This document shows positions 1 to 8,936 of a stretch of 35,312 nt of DNA, one piece after another. The stretch is taken from positions 1 through 35,312 of the forward strand of contig DYIB01000017.1 in assembly GCA_020723855.1 (NCBI GenBank), read 5' to 3'. Source of the stretch: Uliginosibacterium gangwonense. GTDB taxonomy: Bacteria > Pseudomonadota > Gammaproteobacteria > Burkholderiales > Rhodocyclaceae. The notes beneath the pieces are model-generated. The model ran no database searches and was not told the origin of the DNA. It saw only the letters and a program-made list of their open reading frames with translations. How positions within the stretch are numbered: position 1 is the first letter of the stretch; every line of letters starts with the position of its first letter. The translations under genes were made by a program, and so were the position numbers.

Positions 1-2
1 GC

Positions 3-2765
3 TACATCGACGGCAATCCCGACCATCCGCTGAACCAGGGCGTCATCTGCGCCAAGGGTTCCAGCGGCATCATGAAGCAGTATTCGCCGGCGCGGCTCAC
101 CCGTCCGCTGCTGCGCAAGCAGGGCACCGAGCGTGGCAGCGCCGAATTCGAGCCCATCACCTGGGAGCAGGCCTTCGCCCTGCTGACCGAACGCCTGGCC
201 AGGATCCGCTCCAGCGATCCGAAGAAGTTCGCCCTGTTTACGGGGCGCGACCAGATGCAGGCGCTCACCGGCCTGTTCGCGCGCCAGTTCGGCACGCCCA
301 ACTACGCCGCCCACGGCGGCTTCTGCTCGGTGAACATGGCGCCCGGCATCATCTACATCATCGGCGGCTCTTTCTGGGAGTTCGGCGGCCCCGACCTGGA
401 GCGGGCCAAGCTGTTCGTCATGCTGGGCACGGCCGAGGACCACCACTCCAATCCCCTCAAGATCGCCCTCTCGAAGTTCAAGCGCGAGGGTGGCCGTTTC
501 ATTTCCGTGAACCCGGTGCGCACCGGCTATTCGGCCGTCGCCGACGAGTGGGTGCCGATCCGCCCGGGCACCGACGGCGCGCTGCTGCTGGCCCTGATCC
601 ACGAGATCATCGCCCAGGGGCTGTACGACCGGGAGTTCCTGGTGCGCTACACCAACGCCGGGCAACTGGTGAACCTGGACGAGACGAGCGACGAGTACGG
701 CATGTTCGTGCGCAACGAGGTGCCGGAACTGGAGGGCTGCGTCGAGACCCAGAACGAGCTGTGGTGGGACCGCATAAGCGGCAAGCCGGTGCTCACCCAC
801 AGCGCGGGCGCCGATCCCTATCTGCTCGGCCATTTCGCCCTGCCCGACGGCACCCGGGTGGCGCCGGCCTTCCAGTTGCTGCAGGAGCGCGTCAAGACTT
901 ACACGCCCGAGTGGGCGGCGGCCATCACCGGCATTCCCGCCGGGACCATCCGCCACCTGGCCCAGGAGATGGGCGTGACGGCACGCGACCACAAGATCGA
1001 GCTGCCCATCCCCTGGACCGATTCCTGGGGCAGGGAGCACGAGACGGTGACCGGCAATCCCGTCGCCTTCCATGCCATGCGCGGGCTGGCCGCCCATTCC
1101 AACGGCTTCCAGACCATACGGGCGCTCGCCGTGCTCATGACCCTGCTGGGCACCATCGACCGGCCCGGCGGATTCCGCCACAAGGCGCCCTTCCCGCGGC
1201 CCATCCCGCCCTGCGCCAAGACGCCCAACACCCCCCTGGCGATCAAGCCGAACACGCCCCTGGACGGCATGGCCCTGGGCTGGCCCGCCGAGCCGGACGA
1301 TCTGTTCGTAGACGAGGACGGCACGCCGGTGCGCATCGACAAGGCCTTCTCCTGGGAGTACCCCTTGTCGGTGCATGGCCTCATGCACAACGTCATCACC
1401 AATGCCTGGCGCGGCGATCCCTACCGCATCGACACCCTGCTCATCTTCATGGCGAACATGGCCTGGAACTCGACCATGAACACGGTGGAGGTGCGGCGCA
1501 TGCTCAACGACCGGGACGAGAACGGCGAGTACAAGATCCCCTTCCTGGTGGTATGCGATGCCTTCCAGTCGGAGATGACGGCTTTCGCCGATCTCATCCT
1601 GCCGGACACCACCTACCTGGAACGCCACGACGTGATGTCCATGCTCGACCGGCCCATTTCCGAGTTCGACGGCCCCGTGGACTCGGTGCGCATTCCCGTG
1701 CTGCCGCCCACCGGCGAATGCAAGCCGTTCCAGGAGGTGCTGATCGAGCTGGGCACGCGCCTGAAGCTGCCGGCCTTCGTCACCGGGGACGGCCGCCGCA
1801 GGTACCGGGACTATCCCGACTTCATCGTGAATTACGAGACCGAACCCGGCTCAGGGATAGGCTTCCTGGCGGGCTGGCGCGGGCGCGGGGGCGAGAAGGC
1901 CATGCGCGGCGAGCCCAACCCGGCCCAGTGGGAAATGTACGAGCGCAACGACTGCGTGTTCCACTACGAGCTGCCCAAGTCCTACCAGTACATGCGCAAC
2001 TGGAACAAGGGCTATCTCGAGTGGTCCCAGCGCATGCGCCTGACGCGCTACGCCGAGCCCATCCTGATCCACCTCTACTCGGAGGTGCTGCAGAAGTTCC
2101 GCCTCGCCGCCCGGGGCAAGGGCATCACGCGCAAGCCGCCGGCCCATCTGCGCCAGCGCATCGACACCTATTTCGATCCCCTGCCGTTCTACTACGAGCC
2201 GCTGGAGGCCCAGGTCACCGACCGGCACAAGTACCCGCTGGCGGCGGTGACCCAGCGCCCCATGGCCATGTACCATTCCTGGGACTCCCAGAACGCCTGG
2301 CTGCGGCAGATCCACACCCACAATTACCTGCACGTCAATGCGCAAACGGCACACGCCTTGGGGATAGAGGACGGCGACTGGATCTGGGTCGAGTCCCCCT
2401 GGGGCCGGGTGCGCTGCATGGCGCGCCACTCGGAGGCGGTGGAGCCGGGCACGGTGTGGACCTGGAATGCCATCGGCAAGGCGGCGGGGGCATGGAATCT
2501 GGCGCCCGAGGCGAACGAGGCGCGCCGCGGCTTCCTGCTCAACCACCTGATCAGCGAGGAGCTGCCCCTGGATTCGGGCCGGGTGTCCAACTCGGACCCG
2601 ATCACCGGACAGGCGGGTTGGTACGACGTGCGCGTGCGCATCTACAAGGCCGAAGCGGACGAACCCCAGGAAGTCTCCCCCCAGTTCGAACCCATGAAGC
2701 CGCTGCCGGGCACCCAGCCCCAGCACAGGGGCTGGCTGGCTTATTTCGCCGGGGGGCGCAAGTGA
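3..2765 (+). CDS. soeA: Sulfite dehydrogenase (quinone) molybdopterin subunit SoeA, 5'-truncated
   Basis: Catalytic subunit of a membrane-anchored cytoplasmic sulfite:quinone oxidoreductase of the CISM (bis-MGD molybdopterin) family, oxidising sulfite to sulfate. The reading frame is open from the first bases, so the true start and the first cysteines of the N-terminal [4Fe-4S] cluster lie upstream. The last cluster cysteine is visible at residue 16 of the partial product, in the context VICAKGSSG. About 920 residues remain: a long molybdopterin oxidoreductase domain, then a C-terminal molybdopterin-dinucleotide-binding domain from roughly residue 760 (around HNYLHVNAQTAHALGIEDGD). A four-cluster ferredoxin subunit and an NrfD-type anchor follow directly, the SoeABC layout. 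The adjacent sHdr locus supports sulfite as substrate over tetrathionate, thiosulfate or polysulfide, which related CISM enzymes use. Substrate assignment is inference; the family is clear. Confidence 0.85.
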   Translation, partial: YIDGNPDHPLNQGVICAKGSSGIMKQYSPARLTRPLLRKQGTERGSAEFEPITWEQAFALLTERLARIRSSDPKKFALFTGRDQMQALTGLFARQFGTPNYAAHGGFCSVNMAPGIIYIIGGSFWEFGGPDLERAKLFVMLGTAEDHHSNPLKIALSKFKREGGRFISVNPVRTGYSAVADEWVPIRPGTDGALLLALIHEIIAQGLYDREFLVRYTNAGQLVNLDETSDEYGMFVRNEVPELEGCVETQNELWWDRISGKPVLTHSAGADPYLLGHFALPDGTRVAPAFQLLQERVKTYTPEWAAAITGIPAGTIRHLAQEMGVTARDHKIELPIPWTDSWGREHETVTGNPVAFHAMRGLAAHSNGFQTIRALAVLMTLLGTIDRPGGFRHKAPFPRPIPPCAKTPNTPLAIKPNTPLDGMALGWPAEPDDLFVDEDGTPVRIDKAFSWEYPLSVHGLMHNVITNAWRGDPYRIDTLLIFMANMAWNSTMNTVEVRRMLNDRDENGEYKIPFLVVCDAFQSEMTAFADLILPDTTYLERHDVMSMLDRPISEFDGPVDSVRIPVLPPTGECKPFQEVLIELGTRLKLPAFVTGDGRRRYRDYPDFIVNYETEPGSGIGFLAGWRGRGGEKAMRGEPNPAQWEMYERNDCVFHYELPKSYQYMRNWNKGYLEWSQRMRLTRYAEPILIHLYSEVLQKFRLAARGKGITRKPPAHLRQRIDTYFDPLPFYYEPLEAQVTDRHKYPLAAVTQRPMAMYHSWDSQNAWLRQIHTHNYLHVNAQTAHALGIEDGDWIWVESPWGRVRCMARHSEAVEPGTVWTWNAIGKAAGAWNLAPEANEARRGFLLNHLISEELPLDSGRVSNSDPITGQAGWYDVRVRIYKAEADEPQEVSPQFEPMKPLPGTQPQHRGWLAYFAGGRK

Positions 2766-2793
2766 CGCAACTCGGAATCAAGGAGCGCTCGCT

Positions 2794-3525
2794 ATGACTC
2801 AGCTCGCGCTGGTCATAGACCTCAACGTCTGCGTCGGCTGCCACGCCTGCGTTACTAGCTGCAAGGAGTGGAACACTTCCGGCGCGGCCGGAGTGCTGAG
2901 CGACCAGCGGCCCTTCGACGCCGATCCCAGCGGCACCTTCTTCAACCGCGTGCAGACCTTCGAGGTGGGGGAGTTCCCCAACACCCAGACGGTGCATTTC
3001 CCCAAGTCCTGCCTGCACTGCGAGGAACCGCCCTGCGTGCCGGTGTGTCCGACGGGCGCTTACTATAAGCGGCCGGAGGACGGCATCGTCCTGGTCGATT
3101 ACGACAAATGCATCGGCTGCAAGTACTGCTCGTGGGCCTGCCCCTATGGCGCGCGCGAGCTGGACGAGCACCAGAAGGTGATGAAGAAATGCACCCTGTG
3201 CGTGGACCGCATCCATGATCCGCAACTGCCGGAGGTCGACCGCAAGCCCGCCTGCGTCAAGGCCTGCCCGACCAACGCGCGCCTGTTCGGCGACATCCAC
3301 GATCCCGATTCGGAAGTGTCGCGCGCCATCCGCGAGCAGGGTGGCTACACCCTCATGCCCGAATGGGGCACGCAGCCGGCCAACCACTACCTGCCGCGGC
3401 GCAAGAACACCATGAAGATCCACGAGGACGAACTGCTGCGGGCCGACAATCCACTCAAGATCGACGGCAAGTTGCCCAAGCCGCGGCTGTCGGAGCCGGC
3501 GCTGGACGACGTCACTTCCTGGTAG
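2794..3525 (+). CDS. soeB: Sulfite dehydrogenase iron-sulfur subunit SoeB
   Basis: A 243-residue DmsB/PsrB-type ferredoxin subunit carrying electrons from the molybdenum subunit to the membrane anchor. Four cysteine clusters are visible: CVGCHACVTSC at residues 13-23, CLHCEEPPCVPVCP, CIGCKYCSWACP, and a fourth split between CTLC and CVKACP. This is the usual set for four [4Fe-4S] clusters. No signal peptide is present, in line with a cytoplasmic location. The ATG is preceded by a good ribosome-binding site (AAGGAGCG), 28 bases after the soeA stop. The anchor gene starts 7 bases after this stop, so the three are co-transcribed. Confidence 0.88.
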   Translation: MTQLALVIDLNVCVGCHACVTSCKEWNTSGAAGVLSDQRPFDADPSGTFFNRVQTFEVGEFPNTQTVHFPKSCLHCEEPPCVPVCPTGAYYKRPEDGIVLVDYDKCIGCKYCSWACPYGARELDEHQKVMKKCTLCVDRIHDPQLPEVDRKPACVKACPTNARLFGDIHDPDSEVSRAIREQGGYTLMPEWGTQPANHYLPRRKNTMKIHEDELLRADNPLKIDGKLPKPRLSEPALDDVTSW

Positions 3526-3532
3526 CGGCAGC

Positions 3533-4510
3533 ATGCGTCCAGCCTTCTCGGTCATCTTCCTCACCACCCTCATCGGCGTCGGCCAGGGCCTGTTCCTGGC
3601 CTTGTACACCGGGCAGACCCACGCCCTGTTCGGGCTGCTGCCGCCCCAGGACGGCCGCGCCTTCCAGGCCATCGGCAGCCTCGTCTCTCTGCTGTTCCTC
3701 GGCGCCGGGCTGGTGGCGTCGGTGTTCCATCTGGGGCGCCCGGAACGGGCCTGGCGCGCCGCGGCGCAATGGCGCACCTCCTGGCTGTCGCGGGAGGTGA
3801 TCGTGCTGCCGGCGTTCATGGCAGCCGTGGCACTCTACGGCGCGGCCCACTGGTTCGGCTGGCGCACACCCCTGTTCGCCCTGCCGGGGGGCTATGGTGT
3901 GGACCCGACGCTGCTGCTCGGCACCCTGGGCGCGCTGCTGTGCTTCGCCCTGTTCGTCTGTACCGCCATGATCTACGCGTGCCTGCGCTTCCTGCAGGAA
4001 TGGCACACGCCGCTCACGGTGGTGAACTACGTGCTGCTCGGCGGCGCTTCCGGCTTCGTGCTGGCCACGGCCTTCGCCGCGCACGCGGCACCGGAGACGA
4101 CCGCGTTCTTCGGCGGCTGGGCGATGGTGCTGACGGCCGCGGCCCTGGTGAGCCGCGGCGCCACCCTGGTGCGCAATGCCCGGCTCAAGCCCAAGTCGTC
4201 GCTACGCACCGCCATCGGCGTCAAGCATCCGAAGATCGCGCAGAAATCCATGGGCTTCATGGGCGGGTCCTTCAACACGCGCGAGTTCTTCCACGGCAGG
4301 AGCGCGGCCTTCCTGCGCTCGGTGAAGTGGCTGTTCCTGCTGCTGGCCTTCGTTCTGCCCCTGGCGCTGCTGGCCGGCGGCATCACCGGAGCGCCGTCGC
4401 TCCTGGCGCTGGCCTTCCTGCTCCAGTATGTCGGCCTGGTGGCGGAGCGCTGGTTCTTCTTCGCCCAGGTCAATCACCCCCAGAACCTCTATTATCAGGT
4501 GGTGGGATAA
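3533..4510 (+). CDS. soeC: Sulfite dehydrogenase membrane anchor SoeC (DmsC/NrfD-like)
   Basis: A 325-residue polytopic membrane protein of the DmsC anchor family, with about eight hydrophobic segments spread along its length (for example residues 5-25, around 45-65, and two near the C-terminus). It would dock the SoeAB pair on the cytoplasmic face of the inner membrane and pass electrons to quinone. A typical DmsC-family feature is the FHLGRPERAWRA stretch after the second segment. It starts 7 bases after soeB with a weak ribosome-binding site, suggesting translational coupling. A short inverted repeat (GGTGGG, 4501-4506; CCCACC, 4513-4518) spans its stop codon but has no T-run. Confidence 0.82.
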   Translation: MRPAFSVIFLTTLIGVGQGLFLALYTGQTHALFGLLPPQDGRAFQAIGSLVSLLFLGAGLVASVFHLGRPERAWRAAAQWRTSWLSREVIVLPAFMAAVALYGAAHWFGWRTPLFALPGGYGVDPTLLLGTLGALLCFALFVCTAMIYACLRFLQEWHTPLTVVNYVLLGGASGFVLATAFAAHAAPETTAFFGGWAMVLTAAALVSRGATLVRNARLKPKSSLRTAIGVKHPKIAQKSMGFMGGSFNTREFFHGRSAAFLRSVKWLFLLLAFVLPLALLAGGITGAPSLLALAFLLQYVGLVAERWFFFAQVNHPQNLYYQVVG

Positions 4511-4543
4511 AACCCACCCCATAGGCGGGATAGAAAAATACGA

Positions 4544-4572
4544 TTGCGGCAAGGTTCAAACATTAGTATATT
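4544..4572 (+). promoter_or_regulatory. Putative sigma70 promoter for tusA/hdr operon
   Basis: TTGCGG at 4544-4549 and TATATT at 4567-4572 are separated by 17 bases. They lie in a conspicuously AT-rich patch (4530-4600) within GC-rich DNA. Predicted transcription would start near 4579, about 50 bases before the tusA ATG. The position between the soeC stop and tusA suggests that tusA and possibly the hdr genes have their own start site. Confidence 0.5.
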
Positions 4573-4627
4573 AGGCATATCTAAATTAACATTGGATTCC
4601 GGGGACAACCACTCAAAAGGAAGCGCC

Positions 4628-4855
4628 ATGAATTTCGACAAAGAACTGGACGCCCGCGGGCTGAACTGCCCGCTGCCCATCCTGCGTACCAAGAAGGTGC
4701 TGGCGGAAATGAGCAGCGGCCAGGTGCTGCGGGTGGTCGCTACCGATCCTGGCTCGGTGAAGGACTTCCAGGCCTTCGCCAAGCAGACCGGCAACGAGCT
4801 CCTGTCCCAGCAAGAGAAGGGCAAGGAGTTCGAGTTCTTTCTGAAGCGCAAGTAA
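4628..4855 (+). CDS. tusA: Sulfur carrier protein TusA
   Basis: A 75-residue TusA/SirA-family sulfurtransferase that carries sulfane sulfur as a persulfide in the cytoplasm. The signature CPLP motif sits at residues 14-17 in the context GLNCPLPILRTKKVL, with Cys14 as the sulfur-carrying residue. Length is normal for TusA. The ATG at 4628 is chosen because it has a ribosome-binding site (AAAGGAAG) and gives the family-length product. A longer in-frame reading from a TTG at 4544 would overlap the predicted promoter and add residues unlike TusA. In sHdr-containing sulfur oxidisers TusA is thought to feed sulfur, with DsrE-like partners, into the sHdr system encoded directly downstream. Confidence 0.92.
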   Translation: MNFDKELDARGLNCPLPILRTKKVLAEMSSGQVLRVVATDPGSVKDFQAFAKQTGNELLSQQEKGKEFEFFLKRK

Positions 4856-4865
4856 CAGCGTTCCA

Positions 4866-4898
4866 CGCTCCGGTCGGATTCCCTGCCGAACCGGAGCG
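4866..4898 (+). other. Strong stem-loop between tusA and hdrC1
   Basis: CGCTCCGGT (4866-4874) pairs perfectly with ACCGGAGCG (4890-4898). The stem extends inwards by CGG/CCG (4875-4877 with 4886-4888) past one bulged A. No T-run follows, so it is not a canonical intrinsic terminator. It could be a processing or stability element, or a partial terminator, that sets tusA transcript levels apart from the hdr genes. Confidence 0.5.
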
Positions 4899-4946
4899 CT
4901 ACAAAGCCGCCTGCGAGCGGCACCACAAGAGGGAAGGAGACAAGAC

Positions 4947-5636
4947 ATGGCGACCTACGCCGAAATGCGCGAGGTGTTCGAGGACATCCGCAGCGATTTC
5001 CGTTACGACCACGAGTTGAACGGCTGCCTCAACTGCGGCATCTGTACCGCCACCTGTCCCTCCGCCCAGTTCTACGACTACAGCCCGCGGGAGATCGTCC
5101 AGCTCCTGTGGACCGAGAACGTGGAACAGGTCTACGACGCCATGCAGGAGAAGATCTGGGCCTGCGCCCAGTGCATGACCTGCGCCGCGCGCTGCCCCTT
5201 CAAGAATTCCCCGGGGGGGCTGGTCGCCATCATGCGCGAGGTGGCGATCAAGCACGGCTTCCAGTCCGCCAAGGATGTGCTGCGTCCCTTCGGCCGCGTG
5301 ATGCTCAAGCTCATCACCACCGGCAACCAGCTTTCCCCCGACATGATCCAGCCGGACCACTTCCCCGACTGGGGCCCCAACATCCAGAAGGTGGAGGGGG
5401 ATCTGCGCACCCTGCGCAAGGCCATTCCCATGAAGACCCTGCAGACCACCAACACCGCCTGGGAGGTGTCCCTCAAGACCTCGGTGGAGATGTACACCAT
5501 CTGGGAAATGACCGGCGTGTTCCAGCAGCTCGAAACCATGGACGAGAACCTCTTCAGCGTCATCGAAGACTTCATCGAGGAGAAAAGGGAAGAGTACGAC
5601 GACTGGTTGGAAGAGCAGGAAGAGGATGACGATTAA
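4947..5636 (+). CDS. hdrC1: Heterodisulfide-reductase-like iron-sulfur subunit sHdrC1
   Basis: A 229-residue HdrC-type ferredoxin subunit of the sulfur-oxidising heterodisulfide-reductase-like (sHdr) complex. Two CX2CX2CX3CP motifs are visible, at residues 27-38 (CLNCGICTATCP) and 73-84 (CAQCMTCAARCP), each expected to bind one [4Fe-4S] cluster. The C-terminus is strikingly acidic over the last 20 or so residues. The ATG has a strong ribosome-binding site (AAGGAGA). The order C1-B1-A-hyp-C2-B2 that follows is the conserved layout of the sHdr cluster of sulfur oxidisers, distinct from methanogen hdrABC. The subunit is cytoplasmic and lacks any membrane segment. Confidence 0.9.
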   Translation: MATYAEMREVFEDIRSDFRYDHELNGCLNCGICTATCPSAQFYDYSPREIVQLLWTENVEQVYDAMQEKIWACAQCMTCAARCPFKNSPGGLVAIMREVAIKHGFQSAKDVLRPFGRVMLKLITTGNQLSPDMIQPDHFPDWGPNIQKVEGDLRTLRKAIPMKTLQTTNTAWEVSLKTSVEMYTIWEMTGVFQQLETMDENLFSVIEDFIEEKREEYDDWLEEQEEDDD

Positions 5637-5674
5637 CAGGCGTTGCGTTACCCGCCACCCATAAGGAGCCAAAC

Positions 5675-7024
5675 ATGATCCCCGACAGCAACGAACCCCG
5701 CGGCATCGCCGGACACGGCGCCTTCTTCCAGCCCACCAACCTGCCCGCCGACCAGGCGGAGAAGGCAACCGACTGGGTGAGAAAGCGCGTGGACCGGCGC
5801 GAGCTGGATCTGGCCGAGCGCATGGACGACGTGCGCGAGCATATGTGGCAGCTGGAGAAGGAGGGCGAGATTATCGTCCACCGCATCACCGACGCCCACA
5901 AGCCGGTGATGGTGAAGACCCTGTTCGGTTGGGACAAGAAGATTCCCACCCTGCAGTTGTGGCACCACAAATCCTGCGGCCAGTGCGGCAACATTCCCGG
6001 CTATCCCACCTCGCTGCTGTGGACCATGAATCAGCTCGGCTACCAGCCGGGCCGCGACTACCTGGACGAGACCGACCAGACGTCCTGTACCGCCTGGAAC
6101 TATCACGGCTCCGGCATCGGCAACGTGGAATCGCTCGCGGCCGTGTTCCTGCGCAACTTCCACCAGGCCTATGTATCGGGCCAGAAGCTGGGACACGGCG
6201 CGGGCCACTTCTTCCCCCTGGTCCATTGCGGCACCTCTTTTGGCAACTACAAGGAGATCCGCAAGTACCTCGTCGAATCGCCCCAGTTGCGCGAGAAGGT
6301 GAAGAAGATCCTCGGCAAGCTGGGCCGCCTGGTGGACGGCAAGCTGGTCATCCCCGAAGAGATCGTGCATTACTCCGAGTGGGTGCACGTCATGCGCCAA
6401 CGCATCGCCTCGGAGCTGCAGAAGATCGATGTGTCCAACATCCGCGTCACGGTGCACATGGCCTGTCACTATTCCAAGATGGTGCACGAGGACGCCATCT
6501 ACGACCCCGACGTGCTGGGGGGCAACCGCGCCGCCACCGGCACCGGCATCGCCCAGGCCCTGGGCGCCCAGGTGATCGACTACTCGACCTGGTACGACTG
6601 CTGCGGTTTCGGCTTCCGCCACATCATTTCCGAGCGCGAGTTTACCCGCTCCTTCACCATCGATCGCAAGATCAAGGTGGCGCGCGAGGAAGCCCAGGCC
6701 GACCTCATGCTGGGCATCGACACGGGCTGCGTCACCACCATGGACAAGAACCAATGGATCGGCCAGGCCCATGAGCAGAAGTATTCCCTGCCCATCATGG
6801 CCGACATCCAGTTCGCCGCGCTCGCCTGCGGTGCCGATCCCCTCAAGATCGTGCAACTGCAATGGCATGCCAGCCCGTGCGAGGACGTGGTGGAGAAGAT
6901 GGGCATTTCCTGGAGCGAGGCGAAGAAGCGCTTCGAGGAGTACCTGCAGGAGGTGAAGGCGGGCAAGATCGAATACCTGTACGACCCGCAGCTTGCCAAC
7001 AGCATGGCCCGGGCATCGGTTTAA
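5675..7024 (+). CDS. hdrB1: Heterodisulfide-reductase-like catalytic subunit sHdrB1
   Basis: A 449-residue HdrB-type protein, longer than the roughly 300-residue HdrB2 encoded downstream. The C-terminal CCG-type cysteine domain is intact: ACHYSKM, then YDCCGFGF, then TGCVTT, the arrangement that binds the unusual HdrB [4Fe-4S] cluster. The N-terminal cysteine domain is more divergent (CGQCGN, QTSCTAW, VHCGTS). An N-terminal extension of about 100 residues precedes the first cysteines. The ATG follows AAGGAG. Together with HdrC1 and HdrA it should form one arm of the sHdr complex that oxidises protein- or LbpA-bound sulfur. Confidence 0.88.
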   Translation: MIPDSNEPRGIAGHGAFFQPTNLPADQAEKATDWVRKRVDRRELDLAERMDDVREHMWQLEKEGEIIVHRITDAHKPVMVKTLFGWDKKIPTLQLWHHKSCGQCGNIPGYPTSLLWTMNQLGYQPGRDYLDETDQTSCTAWNYHGSGIGNVESLAAVFLRNFHQAYVSGQKLGHGAGHFFPLVHCGTSFGNYKEIRKYLVESPQLREKVKKILGKLGRLVDGKLVIPEEIVHYSEWVHVMRQRIASELQKIDVSNIRVTVHMACHYSKMVHEDAIYDPDVLGGNRAATGTGIAQALGAQVIDYSTWYDCCGFGFRHIISEREFTRSFTIDRKIKVAREEAQADLMLGIDTGCVTTMDKNQWIGQAHEQKYSLPIMADIQFAALACGADPLKIVQLQWHASPCEDVVEKMGISWSEAKKRFEEYLQEVKAGKIEYLYDPQLANSMARASV

Positions 7025-7039
7025 CGCGACGGAGAAGGC

Positions 7040-8089
7040 ATGAACGATACGATTCTGGTGGTGGGTGCCGGCCCCTGCGGCCTGTCGGCGGCCCATGCGG
7101 CGGCGACGGCCGGCAAACGCGTGGTCCTGGTGGAGAAGGAGCAGGTGCTGGGCGGCGCCCCCATCCTCTCGGGCTACGCCAGGCTGGTGCCCTCGGGCGA
7201 ATGGGCCAAGGACGCCATCGGGCGCATGGTGAAGCGCGTGGAGGACGATCCCGCCGTCACCATTCGCAAGGGCAGCAAGGTGACGAAGCTGGAGGGTGAG
7301 GCGGGCGATTTCACCGCCACCCTGTCCAACGGCGAGCCGGTCCAGGCCGGCGCCATCATCCTCGGCACCGGATTCACCCACTTCGATTCCATCAACAAGC
7401 CCGAGTGGGGCTTCGGCACCTTCGAGGACGTGGTCACCACCACCCAGGTGGAGCAGATGATCGGCGCCGGCAAGGTGTACTGTCCCTCGGACGGACGCGT
7501 GCCCGAGCGGGTGTGCATCCTGCTGTGCGTGGGCTCGCGCGACCGCCAGATCGGGCGCGAGTGGTGCTCCAAGATCTGCTGCACCGTGTCCACCAACCTG
7601 GCCATGGAGATCAAGGAGCTGTCGCCCAAGACGGACGTCTACATCTACTACATGGACATCCGCACCTTCGGCCTGTATGAGGACAAGTTCTACTGGCGTT
7701 CCCAGGAGGAATTCCGCACCAAGTTCGTCAAGGCGCGCATCGCCGAAGTGACCCGGGGCGCCGACGGCAGGCTGCTGGTGAAGGGCGAGGACACCCTGGT
7801 CAAGCGCCCCATCGTCATTCCCTTCGACCTGGTGGTGCACGCCATCGGCATGGATCCCAACACGGACAATCCGGAAATCGCCAAGGTGTTCGGCATCGAG
7901 CTGGAAAAGCACGGCTTCATCGCCCGCAACGAGCACTATACCGGCTCCTTCGCCACCAACCGTCCGGGCGTCTATGCCGGCGGCTCGGCCCTTGGGCCGG
8001 AGGACATCGACACCAGCATCTCCCACGGCCTGGCCATGGCCATGCGCGCCATCGGAGACTTGAATGCTCTGGCCCGGAAGGCCGCGTAG
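7040..8089 (+). CDS. hdrA: Heterodisulfide-reductase-like FAD subunit sHdrA
   Basis: A 349-residue FAD-binding HdrA-like subunit. The dinucleotide-binding motif GAGPCG is at residues 9-14 and a second conserved GSALGPEDIDTSI segment lies near the C-terminus, typical of the flavin fold. A cysteine-rich stretch (CILLCVGSR, then CSKICC) around residues 155-180 fits an iron-sulfur site. It is about half the length of methanogen HdrA and lacks its extra ferredoxin domains, as in other sHdrA proteins. The start 15 bases after hdrB1 has GGAGAAGG before it, and the stop overlaps the next gene by 26 bases. Confidence 0.9.
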   Translation: MNDTILVVGAGPCGLSAAHAAATAGKRVVLVEKEQVLGGAPILSGYARLVPSGEWAKDAIGRMVKRVEDDPAVTIRKGSKVTKLEGEAGDFTATLSNGEPVQAGAIILGTGFTHFDSINKPEWGFGTFEDVVTTTQVEQMIGAGKVYCPSDGRVPERVCILLCVGSRDRQIGREWCSKICCTVSTNLAMEIKELSPKTDVYIYYMDIRTFGLYEDKFYWRSQEEFRTKFVKARIAEVTRGADGRLLVKGEDTLVKRPIVIPFDLVVHAIGMDPNTDNPEIAKVFGIELEKHGFIARNEHYTGSFATNRPGVYAGGSALGPEDIDTSISHGLAMAMRAIGDLNALARKAA

Positions 8090-8936
8090 CACAGACACCG
8101 TCGAGCGGGACTTCATCGCGCCGGCAACCCTGCCGGTGACCCTCGATGAGGCGCTGTTCGAGCGCCACCTGCAGACGCTGGAGCAGGCGGCGGCGCGGGA
8201 CGGCGGCGTGGAAGCCTACCTAGACAGCCTGTCGGCCAAGCAGCGCCTGTTCGCCGCGGCCCTGGCGCCCGAAGCGCTGGCCCGCTTCGATCTGGAGGCG
8301 GCGGAAGTCCTGCTGGAGACGGTGTTTTCCGCCCGGCGCAGGCTGTATCCGCTGCTGGAAGCCATGGAGGAGCGCCTGCCCGAGGTGCTGGAAGACCTGC
8401 TCTACGGCACCGGTGCCCTGGCGGCACGCATGACGGCCTTCGTCGAAGCGTTGCCCTATCCGGCCGCCCCGGCGCGCAAGGTGGCGGCCAAGCTGCGCCG
8501 CGCCGCCTGGGACTTCGCCGCCGAGTGTCTGCACTTCCGCGACCCGGCCCGCTATCCGCTGCTGGCGCGCTGGGTGTGGGATGCCCAGACCATGAGCGGC
8601 GCCCTGCGCGAATTCGTGGCGGGCGCTGCCAGCGATGCCCGCCTGCCCCTGGACAACCGCCCGGAGACGATCGAGGGCGCGCGCGCCTGGCTGGCCGAGC
8701 GCATCGAGCGCCGCGGCATCTATCGGGACGTGGCCCTGTGGGTGGATATGGTGATGGCGGCGGCCTATTCCCACTACTTCCGCGCCATGACCGGCGGCAC
8801 TCTGGGCGGCGACTTCACCCGGGGCATAGGGCCGGAAGAGGAAATCAAGAAGCTGCTGGGCATAGACCCCGCCCGCCGCAGCGGCAAATCGAAGGTGGTG
8901 AAGGCCACAGAGGAAGACAAGCATGCCAATTCATGA
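8064..8936 (+). CDS. Conserved hypothetical protein of the sHdr cluster (hyp)
   Basis: A 290-residue protein with no cofactor motif, signal peptide or membrane segment visible. It is rich in Ala, Leu, Arg and Glu and looks mostly helical. The C-terminus is basic, then acidic (KSKVVKATEEDK). It occupies the slot between hdrA and hdrC2 where other sHdr clusters carry a conserved gene of unknown function. It overlaps hdrA by 26 bases and hdrC2 by 14 bases, so its translation is tightly coupled to theirs. A structural or assembly role in the sHdr complex is plausible but not shown by the sequence. Confidence 0.8.
   Translation: MLWPGRPRSTDTVERDFIAPATLPVTLDEALFERHLQTLEQAAARDGGVEAYLDSLSAKQRLFAAALAPEALARFDLEAAEVLLETVFSARRRLYPLLEAMEERLPEVLEDLLYGTGALAARMTAFVEALPYPAAPARKVAAKLRRAAWDFAAECLHFRDPARYPLLARWVWDAQTMSGALREFVAGAASDARLPLDNRPETIEGARAWLAERIERRGIYRDVALWVDMVMAAAYSHYFRAMTGGTLGGDFTRGIGPEEEIKKLLGIDPARRSGKSKVVKATEEDKHANS

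Noticed and set aside
4501-4518. Intrinsic terminator at the end of soeC
   Set aside because: The GGTGGG/CCCACC repeat spans the stop codon, but there is no T-tract after it; a processing or chance hairpin is as likely.
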